Below are positions 20,844 to 29,525 of a stretch of DNA of 64,000 nt, one piece after another. The translations under genes were made by a program, and so were the position numbers. A model generated the notes under the pieces. It was given only the letters and a program-made list of their open reading frames with translations. It was not told where the DNA came from and did not search any database. Within the stretch, counting starts at the first letter, position 1; each line of letters begins with the position of its first letter. Origin of the DNA: Skeletonema tropicum (Eukaryota > Bacillariophyta > Thalassiosirophyceae > Thalassiosirales > Thalassiosiraceae); assembly GCA_037178625.1 (NCBI GenBank), contig CM074145.1:496001-560000 (forward strand), given 5' to 3'.

Positions 20844-21248
20844 AAGATGATCATTGGCGTTGGCTCGGACATGGTAAGTTATTGGTATATCGAATACGAA
20901 ATGAATTCGTTACCAGGTTGTTATAGTTATAGGCTTGCTCTTGTCCTTGCTTACAATTGCTTTTCTCACTCTCACATGATACTTATCAACATCACTCTAC
21001 TCTCGCAGGAAGATCCATTTGGACATGACGAATCTAAGATGATCATTGGCGTTGGCTCGGAGATGGTAAGTTATTGGTATATCGAATACGAAATGAATTC
21101 GTCACCAGCATCAGGTTGTTGTTATTGTTATAGTTATAGGCTTGCTCTTGTCCTTGCTTACAATTGCTTTTCTCACTGTCACATCATAATTATTCTCATC
21201 AACATCACTCTACTCTCGCAGGAAGATCCATTTGGACATGACGAATCT
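20844..21248 (+). repeat. Tandem duplication of an exon-intron junction in bestrophin copy 1
   Basis: Unit 1 (20844-21035, 192 bp) and unit 2 (21036-21248) both begin aagatgatcattggcgttgg, contain a gtaagt donor and ctactctcgcag acceptor, and end in the codons for EDPFGHDES. Unit 2 has small insertions in the intron part. If both introns are spliced, the exon piece is duplicated in frame. Confidence 0.9.
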
Positions 21249-21449
21249 GACTTGCCTCTCGAGAAGTTCTGCCAAGAGATTCACAAGCAAATCACTGCTA
21301 TTGACGAAAGAGCCGAGCTCATCACGTATGATCTTGCACGTGGACCTGCTGCTCACAACCCTGCTCAGGCTCAGAGTCAGAGGCGTTCATCGTGCAGCAC
21401 CAGCACGTCACCAAACTCTTCCTCTTCTGATGAGGAAAGTCACGTATGA

Positions 21450-22187
21450 GTATGATATTGCTCGTGGACCTTCTCATTCTACTCCCTCTACGATGTTGCT
21501 TGAGTCAGTTTCAGTTGTTTTTCTATATCTATAAATGGACATCATTTGAAGCTTGACGGCTCAAAAACGCTTCCATTTTACGTCTTCACCTTCGCTGTAA
21601 TGAGTCATAGTTGTGGAAGTGGAAGTTTAGCTGTCAGTGTGTAATATGGCTGTTTAAGTAACGAATAAATATTCATGTTCCATTTCCATGTCCATGTGAT
21701 GAGTATCTATTTTCGTGTATCTCGTCAAGTGGCGGTGGCAGTGGACGTTTCATGTTGATTCTCCATTTTATATTGTTCTGTATTACAAAAATATCTTAGT
21801 TCACGCTAGCGACCAAGTCTTGAATGGCAATTCGATCATTCTTTTGACCGCTGTCATTGTCATCATCTTCATCGGAGTCTTCGTCCGCATCCGACTGAGT
21901 CCCATTGCTAGGATGGAGAAGAATGAGAGTCAGAGATGTCGATGAAGGAATGACATGATTTTCTTGAACGCTATGATCGGTTCAAGCAACTTGTATTGAC
22001 TACACATATGAATGTTGCTCAGCGTCATCGTCTGTGTCGGCAGATAAGTGATCCAGATCTCGCCCGTCTGTGATCATCGTCATCTTTCCCGCAAATATTC
22101 TGCACGCATCTTCAACATCCGATCTTCAATTCATATCAGCAAAGCGCAAGCAAAGCGCAAAGCGACGCAAAACTCAACTAACCGACC
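21450..22187. other. Intergenic; remnant duplications
   Basis: At 21440-21490 a second, diverged copy of the ITYDLARGP-coding stretch appears out of frame. At about 21914-21958 the sequence resembles the start-codon region of the CCB-like gene (18056-18103): gagatg.cgatgaaggaatga is shared. Otherwise no gene. Confidence 0.5.
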
Positions 22188-23504
22188 ATGACAACAGCAC
22201 AAGCACCACTCGACGAACCATCATGCTGGCTCTGCCTCGAAGAAGGCCCAGACACTCTCGGTAAACAACTAGTACGGAACTGCTCTTGCCGCGGTAGTTC
22301 TGGCTTTGCTCACATCTCATGCATCATCGGTTATGCTGAGAGCGAAAGCAAGAGGGCCTACATGTCGGGAGATATGGGAGACTCTCTTGCGTCATTCGAA
22401 GTGTGTCCCAATTGCAAACAAGATTATCAAAATGATGTGGCGTACGAATTATCAAAGGGTCAGGTGGCCTTTGTAGAAAGGGAGTTTGCTGGTCCCCAAC
22501 ACGGGTTTTTATACACGAATGCATTGACGTGCAGATTGGTGTTGCTTGATGTGAAAAATGAACATGATCGATATGAGGGAGAGGAGGTAATATCCAAAAT
22601 GTTGTCGACGTTCGAAGCAATGAAACATACTGAGCAGCATAGAAGTCATTTATTGCACCCAAATGCCACCAAAGGATTTGAGGGTCATGCAAGTGCTAAT
22701 ATTGCCACGTTTTATCATAAAATCGGATCAGATGATAGTCTCCGAAAGGCAAAGTTTTACTTTGAAAGGGCCAAAAGTATATTCGAGAGTGAGGGAAATG
22801 AACTAGGGGTGATGACTATTAATAGCTTAATTGAGAATGTCGAGGCAGAGATTGGTGGAGAGCGCAAGTATTTGGCACAAGCAGTTGAGGTGGGATTGGA
22901 ACTCAAAAAATACGAGCTGTTCATTAAAGAATTCGGTGCAGATGATAACACCACCATCGAAACAGGTGTACAGCTTGCTTTAGCACTTTGGAAAGAATTT
23001 CGTACAATTGAGGCAGAGCGATTACTTACAAAGTTGATTGCGACAAGTCGCCGGGTTCATGGCCAAGGACATGACTGCACGAGATTTGCCATATCTGCTA
23101 TGCAGCGGGTGCATGAGCGGAGAGTATTTCTCAAAAAAGATGGCGTAATCAATGAAGATGAAGTCTATCGTGTAGTACGGTACACAGCCGATGGAGAAAA
23201 ATGTGTCGTTCAGGGTCCGGTTCCAAAAGTTGTCTATGATCCGCGGAGCAATCGATCAGATCCTAGTGATAATGATGGGGGAGAAGAAAAAACGTTTGAA
23301 TTGGAACGTGCAAATGTAGTTACTTCCAAGGGGACGCCAGTAGTTTGTACGGGGTTGAAAAAGGCGACACATCTCAATGGTAAAATTGGAGATAGACGAG
23401 ATTATGACGAAGATACAGGCCGGTATGCAATTCATTTCGAAGATGGAAGATTAAAGCCTGTCAAGGTTAAGCCAGAGAACTTTCGCATTGCGTTTGATTT
23501 GTAG
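22188..23504 (+). CDS. RING-CH (RINGv) zinc-finger protein with helical-repeat region
   Basis: A 438-residue single-exon ORF from ATG 22188. Residues about 12-76 form a C4HC3 RING-variant finger: CWLC....LVRNCSCRG....AHISC....VCPNC. In MARCH-type ligases this domain recruits an E2 ubiquitin-conjugating enzyme. The zinc finger is followed by QNDV..EL.KG.V.F.EREF, closely matched in the TAZ/RING-CH protein at 44283. Residues about 110-320 are helical and TPR-like (paired helices with A..L, tetratricopeptide-like spacing around ALALWKEFRTIEAERLLTKLI). The C-terminal ~100 residues hold a beta-rich repeat (KGTPVVCTGLKKATHLNGKIGDRRDYDEDTGRY; L.G.IG..R.YD...GRYAI.FEDG), a pattern often found with MYND/RING proteins in diatoms. 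No membrane span is seen, so it is probably a soluble E3 ligase. Substrate unknown. Confidence 0.75.
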   Translation: MTTAQAPLDEPSCWLCLEEGPDTLGKQLVRNCSCRGSSGFAHISCIIGYAESESKRAYMSGDMGDSLASFEVCPNCKQDYQNDVAYELSKGQVAFVEREFAGPQHGFLYTNALTCRLVLLDVKNEHDRYEGEEVISKMLSTFEAMKHTEQHRSHLLHPNATKGFEGHASANIATFYHKIGSDDSLRKAKFYFERAKSIFESEGNELGVMTINSLIENVEAEIGGERKYLAQAVEVGLELKKYELFIKEFGADDNTTIETGVQLALALWKEFRTIEAERLLTKLIATSRRVHGQGHDCTRFAISAMQRVHERRVFLKKDGVINEDEVYRVVRYTADGEKCVVQGPVPKVVYDPRSNRSDPSDNDGGEEKTFELERANVVTSKGTPVVCTGLKKATHLNGKIGDRRDYDEDTGRYAIHFEDGRLKPVKVKPENFRIAFDL

Positions 23505-23956
23505 AGTCGACTCTTCTCAGGGATTACAGGCAGTTGTGTATTCTCATTGTGTAGCTTGGCAGCAGAGGAGGTGATATTAGATATTAGGCAAGATGTCCCG
23601 GACACTGAGCATTCAGTTTCGCAGCAGAGGAGAAAAGAAGAAACCCAAGAGTAAAGTAGTACTTTTATGAATCCAACTGTCCCGTTGAGGTGGGACATGC
23701 ATTCAATCATAAGATATGATACACACCACCTCCATAACTATGTCTCGCCATAACTATGTTGGCGTCTTGACTATGGATAGTCAGCAACTGGAGTAGAAAG
23801 AAGAAGTGATAGGTGGGTTAGTTTTTTAGTATTTGCTACGCACGTAAGTAGATTGATTGGAAATGGCGCGAAACATTAAAAATGGCGCGCTCGTAATCAA
23901 TCTGACGTATTTCCATCGTCAGCATACTGAAGCTCCATGAAATACTTGTAACGACC
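23505..23956. other. Intergenic, no gene supported
   Basis: 3' flank of the RING-CH gene and promoter of the glutaredoxin-like gene. The doublet aaatggcgcg.aa/aaatggcgcgctcg occurs near 23862-23892. No ORF worth reporting. Confidence 0.5.
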
Positions 23957-24592
23957 ATGACGTCCTCTCAACGACTATCCGCAGCCCTGGTGGCGTTGTT
24001 TCTTCTTCAATCTTTCCTCGGATGCAGCTCGTTTACTACACCGATTTCAACGACCCAAATCGGTCCAAACAATCAGCTACAACACCGCTCCTCTCAGCTT
24101 GCCTCCACAGCCGCAACAGATGATGACGGCGATGCTTCCTTCCTCGACAAAGTAACCAAAACCTACGAAACTTTCCAAAAAGCACGTAGTGACGGTTACG
24201 ACTTCAAACGAAGCGCAGCCATTGCAATCGCAGGCGAGTACGATGCCGATGCTATCAAGGCTGAAATCGAAGAACAAATCAATTCAGCACCATGTGTCAT
24301 GTTCACTTGGGAGGCGTCCCCTTCGTGCAAGAGTGCAATCAAATATCTTGATGTTGCAGGTGCCAAGTACAAAGTTGTACGGTTAGATGATCCTTGGGAG
24401 GAAGGAAATCCAATTCGTGCAGAATTGGGAAAGAAGGTTGGTCGATCGAGTGTCCCGTGCATTTTTATTGGAGGAGAGTATGTTGGTGGATTTGATGCTG
24501 GAGTTGGAGATGAGAGTCCTGGTATTTTGGAAATGGCATTTAAAGGAACACTGAGGGAGAAGTTGATTGCTGTTGGAGCTCTTGATGCTTGA
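23957..24592 (+). CDS. Plastid-type glutaredoxin-like protein with altered active site
   Basis: A 211-residue single-exon protein from ATG 23957. The N-terminus is a signal peptide (LSAALVALFLLQSFLGC) followed by SSFTTP, an ASAF-like plastid import motif. The glutaredoxin fold occupies about residues 107-211: CVMFTW....C.SAI.YLDVAGAKYKVVRLD, the cis-Pro loop SSVPCIFIGGEYVGG, and a GD.SPGI..M...GTL glutathione-binding region. The active site reads S121-P-S-C124 where dithiol and monothiol glutaredoxins have Cys in the first position. The usual nucleophilic Cys is therefore replaced by Ser, while the second Cys is kept. The protein could bind glutathione or act through Cys124, but normal Grx catalysis is doubtful. 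Confidence 0.8.
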   Translation: MTSSQRLSAALVALFLLQSFLGCSSFTTPISTTQIGPNNQLQHRSSQLASTAATDDDGDASFLDKVTKTYETFQKARSDGYDFKRSAAIAIAGEYDADAIKAEIEEQINSAPCVMFTWEASPSCKSAIKYLDVAGAKYKVVRLDDPWEEGNPIRAELGKKVGRSSVPCIFIGGEYVGGFDAGVGDESPGILEMAFKGTLREKLIAVGALDA

Positions 24593-24852
24593 GTTTGATG
24601 CATGCTTTGTGCTCGTGATATATGATACAAATCTTTAATCATTGCTAGTTTATCTTGCTCTAGTCTGCATGTCTACGAAAAGTGACATTTCATTGCATCC
24701 ATACAATAACAGGAAAGATTGGTGAAATTAGAGCTCAAGTTTTAAAGTATATATGCGCGAGATTCATTTCACAGACGAAGGCTTGGAGCCTGCAAAAGTC
24801 AAACTTGAAAATGCACTCATTTTGTTTGTAAGTGAGATTCTATCATCATCAT

Positions 24853-25887
24853 CTAACCATCCTCTTCCGGAGGAGAATACTTCTCACTCAAATCCGGAAT
24901 AGCTCCCAACTTATACAACAACCTCACACCCAACTCTCCCCGTTCCATCGCAACAATCTCCCAATCCCCACCCCGTCCCATCCACTCTGCCGGTTGGACC
25001 AACTTGGTTTGTACAAATTGCTGTACATCCCCCAAGGTTAAATTATTTGTATTGGGTAATACAACGAGGGAACCAGTGTCAATAATGTCTTCGGACATTA
25101 ATTTGCCCATTTCGGACCAGCATGTACGGAATAATTCCATTTCCCATTCGTCATTATTATTATTGGTGTTGGTGGAAGAAGTGTAATCATCTCCATCCAA
25201 AACATGAAATCGAGTTACCGCAATAACCCTCCGTCCCTCTTCTAAAAAGTGTAAATCATTATTTCCCTTTCCAATATCCTCTTCTTTTGTTAAAGTATCA
25301 ATTGGAATATCGAGTAGTGATCGTTGCCATTCATCTAAGAAGGTCCCAATGTGTGAGAGTGGTTGAGCGTCTTCGGGTTTCGAGGGGAGGAGACGCCATG
25401 GATTACGATTTTCTAGGGTGGATATTCCCCAGAGGGTGTCTTCGGATGATGATGATGGTTGTGGTGGTGTGTCGACATCATTAGTGGTGGTGGTGAGGAA
25501 GGAGTGAGCAAGGGAATGCTGTGTATATTTTCGAAATAATGGCATCCATTCATTATATGTTGTGAAGAATTCCTCGGGAGTTTGAGTATTGACAATCTCA
25601 GCAGATGTTGATGATGACGAGGATGATGATGAAGAGCCGTAGGATTTATCTTCAATTGTGTACTTTTGCTTCTTTCCCTTCTTCTTCTTCTTGTTATTAT
25701 TGTTGTTGGAGCCAAATCCCTCGGCAAATAGAGCAGAGGATTGTGGTAAGTTTAAGGAAGCATCTCGTTGGATTACATGGACGCTTTGAAAGGCCTGAGC
25801 GGTGTAGGAAGATGAAGAGCCGAAGCAGGCAATCATGAAGGCAGCGAGACAGCCTGCCTTGCTGATCGACTGCTCTGCGGATGCCAT
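24853..25887 (-). CDS. Unknown plastid-targeted-type protein
   Basis: A 344-residue ORF starting MASAEQSISKAGCLAAFMIA. The hydrophobic leader ends at YTAQAFQSV, an ASAF-like motif, which suggests a precursor with signal and transit peptides. Asn-, Lys- and Ser-rich tracts follow (about residues 58-95). The rest looks globular: TPEEFFTTYNEWMPLFRKYT, a W-G-I-S-T-L-E-N-R-NPW segment, GTFLDEWQRSLLDIP, and a C-terminal FVQTKLVQPAEWMGRGGDWE. I do not recognise the family. It converges on the glutaredoxin-like gene with a 260-nt gap, which holds nothing else of note. Confidence 0.65.
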   Translation of the reverse strand: MASAEQSISKAGCLAAFMIACFGSSSSYTAQAFQSVHVIQRDASLNLPQSSALFAEGFGSNNNNNKKKKKGKKQKYTIEDKSYGSSSSSSSSSTSAEIVNTQTPEEFFTTYNEWMPLFRKYTQHSLAHSFLTTTTNDVDTPPQPSSSSEDTLWGISTLENRNPWRLLPSKPEDAQPLSHIGTFLDEWQRSLLDIPIDTLTKEEDIGKGNNDLHFLEEGRRVIAVTRFHVLDGDDYTSSTNTNNNNDEWEMELFRTCWSEMGKLMSEDIIDTGSLVVLPNTNNLTLGDVQQFVQTKLVQPAEWMGRGGDWEIVAMERGELGVRLLYKLGAIPDLSEKYSPPEEDG

Positions 25888-26309
25888 GGTTGTTAAGTAT
25901 TCTGTGGCTGTGAGCTAGCGCATAAGTACGAGGAACGAGGGAGGGGAAGGGAGGTTTGTGTCATTTTACGTGTCAGAGGCATTCTCATTCATGATGCTGT
26001 CATTTGTTTATGTCCCAAAAATGGCGACTCAAAATTTCCAGCGCAAGCTCCATCCACATGATTTGACGAAGATGAACGTTTGCTGATAATGAACGTCTAT
26101 CTTCCTGAACGGCAAATGTCAGATGTAGATCCGTTCGAACTTGGCCGTTGCTTGACAAAAGATGAGGTTCAAATTGTGGGCTAGCAAGGCAGCATCTTTA
26201 GTAGCAAGTAACTAACAGGGCATACATAGGACATTTGAACATACAGCTGTGGAAGAATTTGGTTCGAAAGAAGATACATTATACACCATATAAAAGCACT
26301 CGTGACAAT
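25888..26309. other. Divergent promoter region
   Basis: Lies between the unknown plastid-type gene (minus) and the PT-rich gene (plus). No gene; the frame upstream of 26310 opens only with a TTG (26235), so ATG 26310 is taken as the PT-rich start. Confidence 0.5.
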
Positions 26310-29300
26310 ATGGCAGCAACATGTAGGCAACCACGGTGGCGCTCCATCTGTATAATACTCTTATACCTTAGTCAATATAGCATGTACAATGCAGAAGCAA
26401 CTGCTTCTTTTAGTCAAGAAGGAGCAGAACGTCACAAAAAGTCTAGAAGAAGGAGGCTACTGCAGTCTCCTCTCAAAGGAGAAGACTACTCCTCGGAACC
26501 ACCACCATCATCCACCAATAATGCGGTCAAGTTAGAAGAAGTCATGATGAAAACAACAACAACGACAACGAATGCAGTTACGAAACAAAATAATCGAGCG
26601 GAACGAAAGAGGATGAAGAAGTTGGCAAGATTGGAGAAGAAGAGGGCAAGAATTGAGTTGAAACGAGCAAACCGGCTCAGTAGGCAATATGATGCGACAC
26701 AACAACATGATGGAGTAGTGGGATCAACATCGCAAGTACCGCCATTGGGACCTCCTCCACCTCCTCCATTGATGGAGGGTGGACAATATGGACCTCCTGA
26801 TATGATGGGCCCACCACCTCCTCATATGATGGGCCCACCTCCTCCACCGCCGCCGCCGCCGCCACCACCAGACGAAGGAGACGAATATGGACCGCCACCT
26901 CCTTTCATAATGGGACCACCATATCTACCAGATTTGCAGCCACCAAGTGGATGGAGCAGCAACAATTACAATCACAAACAATATGGATGGTATGGCCGTG
27001 GTTCAAAATCAAGTAAAGCTCTCTATCCAAATGTTGTGCCACCCCACTATCATCCACCACCGCATCATCATCCAACTCCTGGGCCTGCTCCATACAAGCC
27101 GACATTCTTTCCAACCTACTCGACGTCACATAATCCATCGCACCAACCTACTGAAGGTCCAACATCGCAACCGCCGACATATCCTCCAACATCGCAACCG
27201 CCGACATATCCTCCAACATCGCAACCGTCATCTTATCCAACATTGCAACCGTCGACTTATCCGCCAACAACTTATCCACTAACTTATCCACCAACAACTT
27301 ATCCACCAACATATCCACCAACATATCCACCAACATACCAACCAACCCAACAACCAGACCCAATTTTAAAGTATTCCAGAGAATCACTTCGTTTCTCAAT
27401 TGCAAGTCTCATGAAGTCCTACGGGATTGTATTTCCTACATCTCGTGAGGAGTATACTGCCTTGGTTAAAACTTTGGAACAAACCATCTTCGATACTGCA
27501 AGAGCTCCCTTGTACATTTACCAGAAGGTGGTGGAGGTGAAGATTATTGAAATTGAGGGGATTACACCTCGAGAAGACCGTATTAAGAAGAAGGAGACGA
27601 ACAACTTTCGTAGACGACAACTTCAAAGTAGGCATGGTGTTGAGGAGGAAGAGGCAGGAGGAAGTCGACGTATCCGCTTTGACATTGTGGCTGAGCAACG
27701 GCTGACTGAGTCAGGAGGAGGGAATGACGACCTTCCATCATCTCCCGGAGCAGAGAATTCCATGCAAGCTATTGTTGACAATCTCTACGGCACCATCACA
27801 TCCTACGTAACTGAACAGGTTGTAAGTGGAAACTTCACCATTGACCTAAGAGAAAATGCCAAACATTGCGGTCGTGTCTGTCTAATGACAATGGCAAATG
27901 CGTCTGTGACGAATGTAGGTTTTTTACCAGCAACAGATATTTTGATTGCCATTCCGACCCCTGCACCAACAAAGCCTGTAACGAGACCGCCACAACTACC
28001 ACCATCACATCCACCGACCACACCGCTGCCTACTTATCATCCAACGACGGAAGAACCTACGGGGGCACCTACCTTGTATCCGACACAATCGCCGACCTTG
28101 TTTGTGAGTATCTCATGTTTCACTTAAAAAATTATTCTTGTCTGTGACGATTCAAAGAAGCTAACATTTTCTATATATATGTGTTTTTGCAACTCTAGCC
28201 AACTCGTTATCCGACAGGAGATCCTGTAAGTTTTGATCAGAACTGCCTTCTGCCTGCTGTGACGACAGGTATATATTCGAATGAAGTCCTTCTGCTAACG
28301 CGATACGTTTTCTTACTATCTCGCTCTTCTCCAGACTTTGAATCCAACCTACAGTCCTCCCACCTTGTACCCAACAGCGTCTCCAACACAGAGTGTAAGT
28401 TGTTTGTGTGTGTTTATGATACAACTACATCGTTTTTTTGTTTTGGATAAATCTCATCAATATTTCATCTCATGGCATCAATCACCTTCATAAAACGAAC
28501 ACAGCCGTTGACGCCGACATCATCTCCTACGCTGTCTCCCACTTTGTACCCGACTCAGGATCCCACCTATTTTGTAAGTACCCAACTCTACAAGCGATCG
28601 CGTTGGAGCTCTACAGAGCTATTCGACTTCACTATGTACTCTTCTTTCGTCTCTCTCTATTGGTATCCGCTAACTGTTACCTTCTCTCCTCGATCCCACG
28701 CCACAGCCCACTCGCTCTCCAACCATATCGCCTACACTCTCACCGACTCTTTCACCAACAACAAGTCCAACGTTGAGTCCAACTCTTTCTCCCACTCTTC
28801 GACCGACTGGCTCGCCGGTGAGTGATTGTTGCTTTTTGTTTATGAAGCTCACTATGTGTCTCTCAACTAACTCTTCTGCATTTAATGTTCGACATCCTCT
28901 TGTTCTTTACATAGACTCTTTCGCCCACATTTCAACCGACTATCTCGCCGGTGAGTGATGTGATTCACAATTTTGTTACAGACTGTATAATGATCTCTCT
29001 ATCTCCTTGCTGACACTCTTCTGTGTTTCTTCACTCTTTCTACGCTATCTCCTTTTATCTTTACTAGACTGATTCACCGACTCTGTCTCCCACTGTTTCA
29101 CCGACACATTATCCAACAATATCTCCGACACTTTCTCCAACGACTACTAAATCTCCAACTTTTCATCCCACTCCCAGACCGACTAAGCCACCTACTCCTG
29201 CTCCCACAACCTCGCCGACTAAGAAACCTACTCCGGTTCCCACTGACAAACCTACTCCTGTTCCCACGGCCCCGCCGACTCACAAACCTACTCCGGTTCC

Positions 29301-29400
29301 CACTGACAAACCTACTCCTGTTCCCACGGCCCCGCCGACTCACAAACCTACGCCGGTTCCCACTAACAAACCTACTCAGCCTCCCACAAATCCACCATAG
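26310..29400 (+). CDS. Secreted Pro/Thr-rich (PT-repeat) protein, seven exons
   Basis: ATG 26310 begins a signal peptide (RSICIILLYLSQYSMYNAEA). Exon 1 (26310-28103) encodes a basic coil, a proline-rich block (GPPPPPPLMEGG-type), a PTYPP/PTSQP repeat region, and a globular part (ILKYSRESLRFSIASLMKSY; VVEVKIIEIEG; ENSMQAIVDNLYGTITSYV). Six more exons follow: 28199-28225, 28335-28394, 28505-28573, 28707-28817, 28915-28950, 29068-29400. Every junction is gt(a/g)ag(t)...ag and every exon has a length divisible by three, so all introns are phase 0. These exons encode only (S/Y)PT(L/I/x) and KPTPVPT repeats. Joined length is 809 residues. Likely an extracellular wall, mucilage or adhesion protein; the PT region is a probable O-glycosylation tract. 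It stops 125 bp before the ATM stop on the other strand. Confidence 0.85.
29161..29385 (+). repeat. 60-bp tandem repeat in the last PT-rich exon
   Basis: Three full units and a partial one with an exact 60-bp period (e.g. 29221-29280 and 29281-29340 nearly identical). Encodes KPTPVPTDKPTPVPTAPPTH. Confidence 0.9.
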
Positions 29401-29525
29401 TTGTTCGAAGTGATAACGATACAGAATCTTTGGTGATATCAGTGACCAGGAGTGCACAACGCATTCTCTTGAGAATTTGCTTAATTTATACTTAAATGTC
29501 AACATAATATGAGAGTTATTTCAAG

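Larger units (their letters stand above)
18877..21449 (+). pseudogene. Bestrophin-family channel, copy 1, broken by a palindromic insertion
   Basis: Exon 1 (18877-19352) starts at ATG and ends ...FRTNI; an 83-nt intron (19353-19435) is followed by CYSRWWEGR.LWGSMI, the bestrophin FRTN..YDRWWE signature. VHRLSCLAVIFAYCSKAQLRG and the GWKNNAAQTAMEETI region follow. The exon is cut at about 19868 by a palindromic element ending at 20702; translation right of it resumes with the RSTGLP region. Compared with the intact paralogue (49913-51394) this copy also lacks 8 nt near 20738 (frameshift), has a 51-bp tandem repeat in exon 1, and a tandem duplication of an exon-intron-exon junction (20844-21035 and 21036-21248). 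The tail (EDPFGHDESDLPLEKFCQEI) remains. A full-length channel is unlikely. Confidence 0.9.
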
